Assembly (NCBI RefSeq): GCF_000308695.1
Contig: NZ_BAGG01000263.1
Span: 30,450-94,449, forward strand
Length of the DNA: 64,000 nt
From: Nocardia takedensis NBRC 100417
Lineage (GTDB): Bacteria; Actinomycetota; Actinomycetes; Mycobacteriales; Mycobacteriaceae
Direction of reading: 5' to 3'
Shown here: one piece after another, positions 8,233 through 16,895 of the stretch
Position numbering within the stretch: the first letter of the stretch is position 1
Layout: each line of letters starts with the position of its first letter
The notes under the pieces: generated by a model
Databases searched by the model: none
Told to the model about the DNA's origin: nothing
Seen by the model: the letters and a program-made list of their open reading frames with translations, nothing else
Program-made: the position numbers and the translations under genes

Positions 8233-8254
8233 TCATTGAGTCAATAATCGCTGA
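8233..8254 (-). promoter_or_regulatory. ArsR-type operator, copy 2
   Basis: Read on the minus strand this 22-base element is 20/22 identical to 2032-2053, including the ATTGASTCAAT core. It also shows TTGACTCA twice, 15 bases apart. It lies upstream of the arsR-aqpS-arsC operon. The two ars operons are probably cross-regulated. Confidence 0.6.
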
Positions 8255-8385
8255 GTCAAGGGCCGGTCGAGGAGGGTGGCGCCGAACATGTCACTACCGA
8301 AATCAGCGGGACAGACCACCCCCGCGATGTCGCGATATCCGGTCGAGGCGGCCCCGCCTCCCGCGCCCGTTGTTCGGGCGCCGTC

Positions 8386-8763
8386 GTGCCGGGCCCGCCG
8401 CCATCCCCGTCGGCGGGCACGGTGAGATCCGCCGACGCGACCGGCGGCGACCGTGTCGGCAGCACGCGGTGGCTGGAAAGCGCGGACAGGTGCGCGCGGA
8501 CCCTGCTGCGCTGGCTGCGCGCGGGCTATCCCGGCGACGCGCCGCGCACCGGATATGTTCCGCTGCTCGCACTGTGTTCGCGGCCCGGCCTGTCGGCGGC
8601 CGAGATCGCCGCCGCCGTCGAGGTTCTCGCGGCCGGTCCGGCTGTGGTCACCGACTTCCAGATCCAGCGCGTCATTCTCGAACACGCCGATTCGCTACCC
8701 GACGCGACCGACATCGACACCGTCGCCAAACTTCTCGGGGATCGCCGAAGGCATGCGCGGTGA
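8386..8763 (+). CDS. DUF3349-family protein
   Basis: Up to 125 residues, soluble. The central part (RTLLRWLRAGYPGDAPRTGYVPLLALC, shown here in part only) matches the DUF3349 family of mycobacteria and relatives: WLRAGYP, a Y-x-PLLALL-like element, and a second helix pair ending in DIDTVAKLLG. Function of the family is unknown. The start is uncertain: GTG at 8386 or GTG at 8422, neither with a strong ribosome site. It stands alone between the arsR operon and the arsN gene and its GC-rich codon use is normal for the window. Confidence 0.6.
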   Translation: MPGPPPSPSAGTVRSADATGGDRVGSTRWLESADRCARTLLRWLRAGYPGDAPRTGYVPLLALCSRPGLSAAEIAAAVEVLAAGPAVVTDFQIQRVILEHADSLPDATDIDTVAKLLGDRRRHAR

Positions 8764-8838
8764 ATGGCGGCCGCGGGCACGATGGCCCCCCCGGCAGAAG
8801 GTGACGTATTACCCGCGCCGACAGGCGAATCGGACGGG

Positions 8839-9696
8839 TCAGTTCACGGGGCTGCGGCGTTCGAGCAGGACGGTGTCACGCCACACGCCATGATGCTGGG
8901 CGATGCGTTCGCGCAGGCCGATGGTGCGGTATCCGGCGGAGTGGTGCAGGGCGATGCTGGCGCGGTTCTCCGGGAAGATCGAGGTCTGCAACGTCCACAG
9001 CCCGGCGTCGTCGGCGGCGATGACCTGCTTGTGCAGCAACGCCTTTCCCACACCGCGTCCGCGCATGTCCTCGGCGACATAGACCGAGTTCTCCGCCACG
9101 CCCTGGTAGCAGTCGCGCCCCGAGACCGGGCTCAGTGCGGCCCATCCGACCACGGTGCCCTCGATCTCGGCGACCCACCGGTGCTCGGGCAGCCACTGGG
9201 CCTCGAGAGCGTCGCGGTCGGGGACCTCGGTGGCGAAGGTGGCATCGCCGGTCGCGATGCCCTCTCCGTAGATCCGCAGCACCGCCTGCCAGTCCGCATC
9301 CGTCATGGCGCGGATCGCGACGTCCTCGGGCAGGTCGCTGGGGCAGCACGGGCGTTGGGTCAGCACGCCCATGACCGCGTCGGCGGCGTGCGGCAGGCCC
9401 GTGCAGCAGGCGGGGTTGACCATGACCACGGTCGAGGTGCGGTCCTTGTGGAGGCTGACGAACCCGACATCGGCGAGTTTGCGGACGTGGTGGGAGACCG
9501 TGGGCTGGCCGATGCCGAGGGCTTCGGCGAGCTCGCCGACGGTGATCCCGGCCGGACGGGTCGCGACCTGGTGCAACAGCCGCACCCTGGTCGGATCGGC
9601 CAGGCACGCGAACCACGCCGCGTAGGTCGTCGCGTCGGCGGTCGAGAGCACATCGACGCGCTCGGTGCGCAGGACGGGCATCTCGAGATCGGTCAT
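8839..9696 (-). CDS. arsN: ArsR repressor fused to ArsN-like GNAT acetyltransferase
   Basis: 285-residue fusion. Residues 1-105 are an ArsR-type winged helix (GIGQPTVSHHVRKLADVGFV) followed by cysteine pairs PACCTG and RPCCPS that could bind arsenic. Residues 125-285 are a GNAT acetyltransferase of the phosphinothricin-acetyltransferase/ArsN type with the acetyl-CoA loop RGRGVGKALL and ENRASIALHHSAGYRTIG. ArsN1 N-acetylates arsinothricin in Pseudomonas putida; the same substrate is plausible here but not shown. ATG at 9696 is used because a start at 9735 would place the operator repeats inside the gene. Divergent from arsO. Confidence 0.82.
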   Translation of the reverse strand: MTDLEMPVLRTERVDVLSTADATTYAAWFACLADPTRVRLLHQVATRPAGITVGELAEALGIGQPTVSHHVRKLADVGFVSLHKDRTSTVVMVNPACCTGLPHAADAVMGVLTQRPCCPSDLPEDVAIRAMTDADWQAVLRIYGEGIATGDATFATEVPDRDALEAQWLPEHRWVAEIEGTVVGWAALSPVSGRDCYQGVAENSVYVAEDMRGRGVGKALLHKQVIAADDAGLWTLQTSIFPENRASIALHHSAGYRTIGLRERIAQHHGVWRDTVLLERRSPVN

Positions 9697-9709
9697 CACA
9701 CGATTATAT

Positions 9710-9785
9710 CGGCGTTCATCGATGGTTGCATTCATCGATGAACGTCGATACAGTTCGAGTGATTGATCGATGACTGTCGATGAAA
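9710..9785. promoter_or_regulatory. Operator repeats between arsR-arsN and arsO
   Basis: TTCATCGATG occurs at 9715-9724 and again at 9731-9740, where it extends to the palindrome TTCATCGATGAA. Further GATCGATGA and GTCGATGAA elements follow up to 9785. The cluster fills the gap between two divergent genes, so the ArsR half of the 9696 gene is the likely ligand and both directions should respond together. Confidence 0.6.
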
Positions 9786-9797
9786 GGAACCTGGGTT

Positions 9798-11159
9798 ATG
9801 AACGAGCTGCCCGTCGTTGTCGTAGGAGCCGGACCGATCGGCCTGGCCGCCGCCGCCCAACTGCGCGAACGCGACGTCCCCGTCCTCGTGTTCGAACGCG
9901 GCGCCACCGCCGGTGCGGCGGTGGCGCAGTGGAACCACGTCCGTGTGTTCTCCCGCTGGGGCGAACTCATCGACCCCGCCGCACGCCGCCTCCTCGACAC
10001 CACCGGCTGGAGCACCCCCAACCCCGACGCCTACCCGACCGGGCAGGACTGGACCCGCGACTACCTGATCCCCCTGGCGGATGCGCTCGGCGATACCGTC
10101 CGCCTCGGCACCGAGGTCGTCGGCGTCGCCCGCCGCGGCCGCGGCCGCGTCGTGGACTCCGGCCGCGACACCGAACCCCTCTCGGTGCACCTGCGCCGCG
10201 CCGACGGCACCGAAGACCGCGTCCTCGCCCGCGCGGTGATCGACGCCTCCGGCACCTGGGGCACTCCCAACCCCCTCGGCGGCGAAGGACTTCCCGCGCT
10301 CGGTGAATCCGCCGCCGCCGAGGTGATCGAGTACCGGGTCCCCGACCTCGACGATCCGCAGGTGCGCGCCCGCTACGCCGGACGCCACATCGTCATCGCG
10401 GGCAGCGGGCACTCCGCACTCACCGCCATCATCGCCTTGGCCGGACTCGCCGAGAAGGAGCCGGACACCCTGATCAGCTGGGTCCTGCGCCGAGGCGACA
10501 CCACCAACACCTTCGGCGGCGGCGACTCCGACCAACTGCCCGCCCGCGGCGCACTCGGACAACGCGCCAAGGCCGCCGTCGAGGCCGGACATCTGCGGGT
10601 GGTGACCGGATTCCGCACCGCCGCCATCGAATCCGACACCAGCGACCGGCACACCCTCATCTCCGATGGCGGGCAACGCCTCGAAGACGTCGACCGGGTC
10701 GTGGTGCTGACCGGATTCCGGCCCGACCTGTCCTGGCTGTCGGAAATCCGCCTCGGCCTCGACCCCGTCCTGCAAGCCCCCACCCAGCTCGCCCCGTTGA
10801 TCGACCCGAACGTGCACTCCTGCGGCACCGTCTACCCCCACGGCGTCACCGAACTGTCCCACCCCGAACCCGACGTGTTCCTGGCCGGGATGAAAAGCTA
10901 CGGCCGCGCACCGACCTTCCTCGCCATGACCGGCTACGAACAGGTCCGCTCCATCGCCGCCGCCCTCGCGGGCGACCACGAAGCCGCCACCCGCGTCGAA
11001 CTCACCCTGCCCGACACCGGAGTCTGCGGCGGCGCCGGAGTCTTCGACGACCCCGACACCACCGCAGACGCCGCTAGCGGCGGCGGCTGCTGCGGCGCAC
11101 CGTCGCAATCGCAACCCGAGCCGGAATTCATCACCCTCACCGCTCCCGCGCGGGTGTAG
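9798..11159 (+). CDS. arsO: ArsO-like flavin-dependent monooxygenase
   Basis: 453-residue FAD/NADPH oxidoreductase. N-terminal FAD motif GAGPIGLAAAAQL, second dinucleotide site IAGSGHSALTAI near residue 200, and a C-terminal FAD contact. It resembles the flavin monooxygenase-like ArsO proteins of ars operons. The tail adds VCGGAG and GGGCCGAP cysteines not needed for the fold, possibly an arsenic-binding handle. ATG at 9798 has AAAGGAAC upstream and follows the operator repeats. The MFS gene starts 7 bases after its stop. The arsenical substrate of ArsO is not settled in the literature I know. Confidence 0.8.
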   Translation: MNELPVVVVGAGPIGLAAAAQLRERDVPVLVFERGATAGAAVAQWNHVRVFSRWGELIDPAARRLLDTTGWSTPNPDAYPTGQDWTRDYLIPLADALGDTVRLGTEVVGVARRGRGRVVDSGRDTEPLSVHLRRADGTEDRVLARAVIDASGTWGTPNPLGGEGLPALGESAAAEVIEYRVPDLDDPQVRARYAGRHIVIAGSGHSALTAIIALAGLAEKEPDTLISWVLRRGDTTNTFGGGDSDQLPARGALGQRAKAAVEAGHLRVVTGFRTAAIESDTSDRHTLISDGGQRLEDVDRVVVLTGFRPDLSWLSEIRLGLDPVLQAPTQLAPLIDPNVHSCGTVYPHGVTELSHPEPDVFLAGMKSYGRAPTFLAMTGYEQVRSIAAALAGDHEAATRVELTLPDTGVCGGAGVFDDPDTTADAASGGGCCGAPSQSQPEPEFITLTAPARV

Positions 11160-11165
11160 AAACCG

Positions 11166-12374
11166 TTGAGCGAGACCATCCTCACCCCGCAGACCGGCGG
11201 CCTCACCGCCGTCGGTCTGCGGCGAGTGCTGGTGATCCTGTGTCTGACCGAGATCACCAGCTGGGGAATCCTCTACTACGCCTTCCCCGTCCTGTCCGTA
11301 TCCATCACCACCGACACCGGCTGGTCCGCCTCGACCATCACCGCCGCGTTCTCCCTCGGCCAGCTCGCCGCCGCGCTCACCGGCATCCCCGTCGGACGCC
11401 TGCTCGACCGCACCGGCCCCCGCGCCATCATGACCGGCGGCTCCATCCTCGCCGTCCCGTCACTGCTCGCGGTAGCGCTCGCGCCGAACCCGGTCGTGTT
11501 CTTCCTCGGCTGGCTGACCGCGGGGATCGCGATGGGCGCGGTGCTCTACCCGCCCGCCTTCGCCGCGCTGACCCGCTGGTACGGCGACACCCACGTCAAG
11601 GCGCTGATGATCCTGACTCTCGCCGCCGGACTGGCCAGCACCGTCTTCGCGCCCTTGACCGCAGCGCTGGTACAGCACACCGATTGGCGGGCAACCTATC
11701 TCGCCCTCACCGCGGTCCTCGCCGTGGTCACCATCCCCGCACACTGGTTCGGGCTACGAGGGGACTGGCCGCCGCCACCGGCACCAATCAGCGACTTCCA
11801 CGACGACCACACCGCCATCGCCCGTAGCCCCGCCTTCCTCGCTCTGGTCCTCGGGTTGAGTCTGGGGGCGTTCACCGCGTTCGCCGGAGTGTTCAACCTC
11901 GTACCTCTACTGCTCGAACGCGGATTCTCCCCTTCCCTGGCCGCGCTCACTCTCGGCCTGGGCGGAGCCGGGCAAGTCCTGGGCCGCATCGGCTGCCTGC
12001 CACTCGCCGCCGCCACTGGCCCCCGCGTCCGGATCGTCGTGGCCTTCGCCGCCACCGCGATCACCACCGCGTTGCTCGGGCTCGGCACCACCGTCGCGGT
12101 CCTGATCGGGGTCTCGATCGGGGCCGGGCTGGTGCGCGGGATCATGACCCTGATCCAAGCCACCGCGATCACCGAACGCTGGGGCGCAACACACTACGGA
12201 CGCCTCAACGGACTCCTGTCCGCACCCGTGGCCATCGTCATGGCCCTCGCGCCGTGGATGGGCACGGCTCTGGCCACAGCGACCGGCAGCTTCGCTCGCT
12301 CGTACCTCGTCTTGGCTGGACTCGCCATCGTCGCTGCAATTGTCGTGTTCGTCCCCACATCCGGCGAATCCTGA
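11166..12374 (+). CDS. MFS transporter, probable arsenical exporter
   Basis: 402-residue major facilitator protein with 12 hydrophobic segments and GRLLDRTGPR in the loop after the second helix. TTG start at 11166, 7 bases after arsO, so the pair is an operon. Co-transcription with a monooxygenase and divergence from arsN suggest export of an oxidised or organic arsenical, like ArsJ, ArsK or ArsP in other hosts, though I cannot assign it to one of these. A decayed copy of its C-terminal end lies at 17627-17770 after arsI. Confidence 0.78.
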   Translation: MSETILTPQTGGLTAVGLRRVLVILCLTEITSWGILYYAFPVLSVSITTDTGWSASTITAAFSLGQLAAALTGIPVGRLLDRTGPRAIMTGGSILAVPSLLAVALAPNPVVFFLGWLTAGIAMGAVLYPPAFAALTRWYGDTHVKALMILTLAAGLASTVFAPLTAALVQHTDWRATYLALTAVLAVVTIPAHWFGLRGDWPPPPAPISDFHDDHTAIARSPAFLALVLGLSLGAFTAFAGVFNLVPLLLERGFSPSLAALTLGLGGAGQVLGRIGCLPLAAATGPRVRIVVAFAATAITTALLGLGTTVAVLIGVSIGAGLVRGIMTLIQATAITERWGATHYGRLNGLLSAPVAIVMALAPWMGTALATATGSFARSYLVLAGLAIVAAIVVFVPTSGES

Positions 12375-12567
12375 ACGTCGCTCGGCGAACGATGCGGTGA
12401 GAAGCGTTGCTGCCAGCATGCGGGTCGATCATCGAGCGATCGATCACTACTGCGAACACCTTGAAAGATCCCCGCGTAGAAGCTCTGACCGGCTAATCTG
12501 CGTGAAGTCGCTCGGAGAGTGCTCAGCGCCTACCTCCAGCGTTGTACCTGTGGGAGGAAGTCGTTCA

Positions 12568-14157
12568 ATGCGTTACCTCGACAGCGTTCTCGGGGACCAG
12601 CCGCGACTCGAGCAGTGGCTCCGCAGCCAGTTCGACAGCGCTGAATCGATCGCGATCAGAACAGGATTCCTCACATCTCCAGCGGTCGAGCAGGTCAGGA
12701 AATCGATGACTGGTTTCCTCGACCGTGGGGGGAGTCTCTTGATCGTCGCCGGTGGCGCACCGGATCAAGCCGATCCCGACGCACTGATCGCTCTTGGCGC
12801 ATTGCTTCAACCGTATCCGCACGCCGCCCTGCGCGTTGTCGTGCAACCCGACGAATTTCAGAACGCGAAAACCTACCACGCGAGCTTCGCCGACGGACAT
12901 GCCGAAGCGCTCATCGGTTCGCCCAATCTGACGATGGGCGGAATGCGTTCCAACCACGAGGCGTCGGTGGTCCTCGACTCCCGCGATCCCGCCGAGTCGG
13001 AGATAGTCGCGGCCGTACTTCGAGGCATCGAAGCCTTCCGTGACCGACCCGGCAGTACCGCGGTCAGCGAAGAGACCCGGCTGCTGTTGTCTGGCCGCGC
13101 GTCGACATCGCTGCGACGCCGTCGCAGCAAGCCCGGCCGGACGATGCTGCCGACTCACCGATTGGACGACATCCTTCAGGACACGATGGAGGAGATCGAC
13201 ACGACAGCCAGCGGCTATTCAGTCGGTGTGCCGACGGGATTCACAGAGTTGGACGAGCTCACCGGCGGGCTGTCCAGCGGTTCGCTCACCGTCATCGCCA
13301 GCCGACCCGGCGTCGGGTCTTCGACGCTGCTACTTGATTTCGCGCGGTGCGCGGCGATAAAGCACCAACTGCGCACCGCAGTGTTCTGCCTGGATCGCCC
13401 GGTGACCGACGTGATATCCCAAATGCTCTGCGCCGAGTCGAAAATCAAACGGTGGGACCTTCGTACCGGGCGGATGTCCGATGAGGATTGGTCACGGCTG
13501 GCTCATCGCATGGCCGAAATATCGGATGCACCATTGCTCGTCAACTCCACTCCCGGTCCAACGCTCGACGAGTTCTGCGAGCACGTGAACGAGCTCGATC
13601 GCGCCGAGCAGCTGTATCTGATCGCGATCGATCCCATCAACCTGATCGACGCCAACCTCGGCCTCGACGCAAGCCGCGAACGAGAACTGTCGGTCATCAC
13701 GCGGCGGCTCAAGCTTCTGGCCCTCGAACTCAACATCCCCATCGTGGTGACCGCAGAACTCGGGCGCGGAGTCGAGGCACGAACGGACAAACGGCCACTT
13801 GTCACGGATCTGCGTGATTCCGACACCCTCTCCCAAGTCGCCGACAATATCCTGCTCATTCACCGGCCCGATGCCTACGACCGCGACGACTCCCGTGGCG
13901 GAGAGGCCGACCTGATCCTCGCCAAACACCGGCTCGGCCCTACCGCGATCACCACCGTGGCCCACCAACTCCACCTCGGTCGCTTCATCGACATGGTCGG
14001 GCCGGTCAGACCAACCAACGCCCTCCCGTTGAGTCAAACCGAACGACCTGTCCAGATCAGTAACGCCGCTCGACCACGGCATCCCATAGGGCCGAGGCCA
14101 CACGGGGCACCATCTCGCACGAAGGCATCGGCGAGGTTTCGATCAGCAGGAGGCTGA
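12568..14157 (+). CDS. PLD-like domain fused to DnaB-type RecA domain, both active sites altered
   Basis: 529-residue fusion. Residues 1-165 resemble a phospholipase-D-like nuclease domain: YHASFADG then IGSPNLTMGGMRSNHEASV. The HxK of the family is HAS (His104, Ser106). Residues 218-480 match the DnaB helicase C-terminal domain: TGFTELDELTGGL, a Walker A-like RPGVGSST where the lysine is Ser251, Walker B LIAIDP (Asp355), and RDSDTLSQVADNILLIHRP. Both catalytic lysines are replaced, so binding rather than catalysis is possible. The ATG at 12568 has a good GGGAGGAAG. Not a metal gene; function unknown, a defence or DNA-binding role is speculation. Confidence 0.75.
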   Translation: MRYLDSVLGDQPRLEQWLRSQFDSAESIAIRTGFLTSPAVEQVRKSMTGFLDRGGSLLIVAGGAPDQADPDALIALGALLQPYPHAALRVVVQPDEFQNAKTYHASFADGHAEALIGSPNLTMGGMRSNHEASVVLDSRDPAESEIVAAVLRGIEAFRDRPGSTAVSEETRLLLSGRASTSLRRRRSKPGRTMLPTHRLDDILQDTMEEIDTTASGYSVGVPTGFTELDELTGGLSSGSLTVIASRPGVGSSTLLLDFARCAAIKHQLRTAVFCLDRPVTDVISQMLCAESKIKRWDLRTGRMSDEDWSRLAHRMAEISDAPLLVNSTPGPTLDEFCEHVNELDRAEQLYLIAIDPINLIDANLGLDASRERELSVITRRLKLLALELNIPIVVTAELGRGVEARTDKRPLVTDLRDSDTLSQVADNILLIHRPDAYDRDDSRGGEADLILAKHRLGPTAITTVAHQLHLGRFIDMVGPVRPTNALPLSQTERPVQISNAARPRHPIGPRPHGAPSRTKASARFRSAGG

Positions 14158-14274
14158 ACGCCGTCGCCTCGATGACAGCCGGGTCTGAGATCCACCCGCC
14201 TGACGTGCACTCCTCGTCCACGAACCGAGACGAGCCGCACGCGAACAGGCGCGGGGGAACCCGTCACGGTGAGT

Positions 14275-15510
14275 TCACACGCCTATCGCCTTCAGCAGGC
14301 TCACCCCACCCTGGTTGACGCAGTCCTGGGCGAAATCGCGTAGCTGCTCGCCGAACCGCTGATCGTCGGCGCCAGCGTCGATCGTGGCGTCGACGGGCAC
14401 GTACCGCGTGAGCGGGTGGGAGTTGCCCGCGAAGTCGAAGCCGTGCTGGTCGGTGGTCTGGACCAGCAACGGCTCTGTCCCGGACCATTCGATCCCGACG
14501 CGCACCTCGTACTCCGTCGTTCCGCGGTGTCGGTGCGCGACCCTGATCAAGGCGAACAGATCCGCGATCATGCATTCGAGATTGTAGGAATAGACCACCG
14601 AGCCCGGCCGTGTCTCGCCGTTGGGATAGCCGCGGTGACCGCCCACAGCGGCCGCGACCGATATCGATCCGTCGTGATGGATGCTGGCCTGGGCTTCTCC
14701 CCAGCGGGCTCGATCGGTCGTGGTGGGTGCGATCCAACGGCGCAGTCCTGGACGGGGATTGTGGCGATCGATCGTCTCGAAGATGTGGGTGCCTTGATTT
14801 CGGCCCGCGTAGACCAGGGACTGGTCCGCCGCCTTGTCGAACAGGTCGCGTGCGTATTGGCGGTCGATTCGTTCGGAGGTCTGGGCGGGGATGCGTGGAT
14901 GCGCCACGGCGATCAACCATGCGCGCTCGGTCGTGTCCCGTGCTTGGGCCAGTTCGTCATAGAGGGTGGTCAGCCTCTCGGCGATGTGGCGGCGCTCATC
15001 GAAGCGAGCCCGATACATCGCCTCGATCTGGCGTTCCTTCATCCACTCGGTATCGGCGTCGTTGCGGACCGGAGCCCCGAAGCACTCACCCCGATAGATC
15101 AGATGAGGCCCGTCGATGCTGGCCGGAACGACGACCACTGCGGCCCGCATGCTCGGGTCGCCCAGCGGGTAGACCTTCACCCCGAACACCGGTGGATGGA
15201 TCGAGGCCACCGGAACGCGCACCAGGGTGCGCTGGTAGTTCTCATCGACTTCACCCACATCGACTCGGCCCGATGCCAGCTTGTTCGTCTCCGCCACACC
15301 GAACACGATCGTCCCGCCGCCGCTGTTGGCCATCGCCGCGACGTCCTTCGGATAGTCCGAGGTCGCGAGTTCCTTGGCGGCGGGCAGTTTCCGCTTGAAG
15401 TCCAGATCATCGGTCTCGGCGAGCTGCGCAGCGACAGCGTCATTGATCAGCCGGTCGACGAGCGGTCCGGCCGACAGTCCCAACGCCCGGTGCAGGGCCG
15501 TGAATTCCAT
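14275..15510 (-). CDS. AlbA_2/Schlafen-domain ATP-binding protein
   Basis: 411-residue cytoplasmic protein. Near residues 33-75 it carries the AlbA_2 (Schlafen AAA_4) pattern: DLDFKRKLP then DVAAMANSGGGTIVFGVAE, followed by a conserved DPSMRAAVVVVPAS and a fold continuing to residue 170. The remaining 240 residues are not assignable. Such proteins occur as putative regulators and in phage-defence loci. ATG at 15510 is preferred to an upstream TTG. It converges on the PLD-DnaB gene with 117 bases between stops. Confidence 0.72.
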   Translation of the reverse strand: MEFTALHRALGLSAGPLVDRLINDAVAAQLAETDDLDFKRKLPAAKELATSDYPKDVAAMANSGGGTIVFGVAETNKLASGRVDVGEVDENYQRTLVRVPVASIHPPVFGVKVYPLGDPSMRAAVVVVPASIDGPHLIYRGECFGAPVRNDADTEWMKERQIEAMYRARFDERRHIAERLTTLYDELAQARDTTERAWLIAVAHPRIPAQTSERIDRQYARDLFDKAADQSLVYAGRNQGTHIFETIDRHNPRPGLRRWIAPTTTDRARWGEAQASIHHDGSISVAAAVGGHRGYPNGETRPGSVVYSYNLECMIADLFALIRVAHRHRGTTEYEVRVGIEWSGTEPLLVQTTDQHGFDFAGNSHPLTRYVPVDATIDAGADDQRFGEQLRDFAQDCVNQGGVSLLKAIGV

Positions 15511-15768
15511 ACCAGGATGTTGCCACCCAAGCAAGTCGATGTGGCGATATTCGAGCAGCGCAGACCTGTGGATCGGCCCTCCTGCCCTGGCGACCAGTAG
15601 ACCTCAGATCAGCGTGGAGCGAATCTCCACACGCTCAGGCGCAGTGCCACCCAAGCGAAACCAGTGGTCGTCAGGGTAATCGCCTCGCGGCGATCCCGTG
15701 GTAGCCGTCTGCTTCTGCGGTCTGCCATCCGAAGCCGCGACCACTCGTCACGGGGATAGGCTGACCTC
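15511..15768. other. Intergenic stretch between AlbA_2 gene and GNAT leader ORF
   Basis: Noncoding by inspection: start codons on both strands lack ribosome binding sites and no repeat or terminator stands out. It presumably holds divergent promoters for the flanking genes. Confidence 0.4.
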
Positions 15769-15840
15769 GTGATCTCCGATAGCCACGCATCTGCCAGCGT
15801 GCCCGATCTCGGCAACTCCGATTTCGCTGCGATCCGATGA
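15769..15840 (+). CDS. Possible 23-residue leader ORF overlapping GNAT gene
   Basis: A GTG-started reading frame of 23 codons ends in TGA that overlaps the ATG of the GNAT gene as ATGA. The overlap suggests translational coupling, but there is no strong ribosome binding site and the peptide has no recognisable feature. It may be the tail of a lost gene. Confidence 0.25.
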   Translation: MISDSHASASVPDLGNSDFAAIR

Positions 15841-16376
15841 AACGAACGGTCCGCCTCACCACGGCCACGATCGCCGACCTGGAAGCCGTCGAGTCCTGGC
15901 TACGCGACGGCCGAGTCCGCCGGTGGCTCGGTGGCATCCAAATCATGAGAACCAGCTACATGCAAGACGTCCGAAGAGACCCCAACGGTCCCGGATACGT
16001 AGCGAGAATGCACAAACTGGCAGTGCGCGAACTCGGCCGTGACGGCGAGCCGCCCGTCGGCTGCGTCGTTGCGACCGTCTACGGCGTCGGTGACACCACC
16101 AACAGCTGGACAGTACGTGGCCCCTACTACGCGACATTGCTCTACGCTGTCGACCCCCACCGCCACGACGGCGGGATCGGCACCGCGATGCTACAGGCCG
16201 CGATCGATCATCCCGAGCTCATCGACGTCGCCGAGTTCCGCTGCGGAATCGCGGTCCGCAACCTCGCGAGCAGGCGAATCGCCCGAAGGGTCGGCTTCGT
16301 GAAGCAACCAGAACCTCGGCCAGAACGGAGAAGGCGCCGCCGTATGCTCACCTACGTGCATCACCGCCCGATCTGA
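15837..16376 (+). CDS. GNAT-family N-acetyltransferase
   Basis: 179-residue protein resembling GNAT acetyltransferases: an acceptor-side N-terminal half and, near residue 120, the acetyl-CoA region VDPHRHDGGIGTAMLQAAI (the R/QxxGxG/A loop is HDGGIGTA), then RNLASRRIARRVGFV. Substrate unknown. Not related to the ArsN-type domain at 8839-9450. The C-terminal PERRRRRR run is basic and may be disordered. ATG at 15837 overlaps a short leader frame. Confidence 0.65.
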   Translation: MKRTVRLTTATIADLEAVESWLRDGRVRRWLGGIQIMRTSYMQDVRRDPNGPGYVARMHKLAVRELGRDGEPPVGCVVATVYGVGDTTNSWTVRGPYYATLLYAVDPHRHDGGIGTAMLQAAIDHPELIDVAEFRCGIAVRNLASRRIARRVGFVKQPEPRPERRRRRRMLTYVHHRPI

Positions 16377-16437
16377 AACGACAACCAGCACACGTACATC
16401 CGCAGCTTCAGAAGCTGTCGATCGTCGTTCGATCGAA

Positions 16438-16797
16438 TCAGGTGCAGCAGTTCGGATCGAGGACTGCACACAGTGCAGACAAGGCGTCACGGCGTGCGCG
16501 ATGGAAGGTGTTCATCCCGCGGCGCTCCGTCTCGATGATCCCAGCTTTTCGCAGTTGCCCTAGATGATGGGAGACCGTGGACTCCGACAGGCTCACCTTC
16601 TCGGCCAGGTCGCCCCCGTTCTCCTCGCCCGCCGGGCTGGCCAGCAGCAGAGACAGCAGCTTGACCCGTACCGGATCGGCGAGTGCCTTCAGCCGTAACG
16701 CGACCTCGAGCGCGGCGGCGTCGCCGACCGGGCCTGCGGCTACCGGCGCACAGCAGACCGGGGCGGACATGTCGATCACGGGTAGCGCCTTGGGCAT
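16438..16797 (-). CDS. arsR: ArsR-family repressor with vicinal cysteines at both ends
   Basis: 119-residue repressor. Winged helix SLSESTVSHHLGQLRKAGII. Cysteines lie outside the DNA-binding helices: Cys15-Cys16 at the N-terminus and Cys110, Cys117, Cys118 at the C-terminus. C. glutamicum ArsR senses arsenite through Cys15-Cys16 and a third cysteine, so the N-terminal pair fits; the C-terminal pair may provide the rest. ATG at 16797; a longer frame to 16815 is less likely. Divergent from arsI, sharing a 100-base region with an inverted repeat. Confidence 0.88.
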   Translation of the reverse strand: MPKALPVIDMSAPVCCAPVAAGPVGDAAALEVALRLKALADPVRVKLLSLLLASPAGEENGGDLAEKVSLSESTVSHHLGQLRKAGIIETERRGMNTFHRARRDALSALCAVLDPNCCT

Positions 16798-16819
16798 ACG
16801 GATCACTCTACCCACCCTG

Positions 16820-16875
16820 TTGACTTATGTCGAAAAGGTGGCAGACTCGACACCGCAAGGCTTTCGACATATGTC
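16820..16875. promoter_or_regulatory. arsR/arsI divergent operator region
   Basis: TATGTCGAAA (16826-16835) and its exact reverse complement TTTCGACATA (16862-16871) form a 10-base inverted repeat 26 bases apart. The second arm also lies in the palindrome GACATATGTC (16866-16875). A TTGACT -35-like box overlaps the first arm. Likely operator for the ArsR at 16797. Confidence 0.6.
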
Positions 16876-16895
16876 TCACAAGTGGAGGTTCGGTC

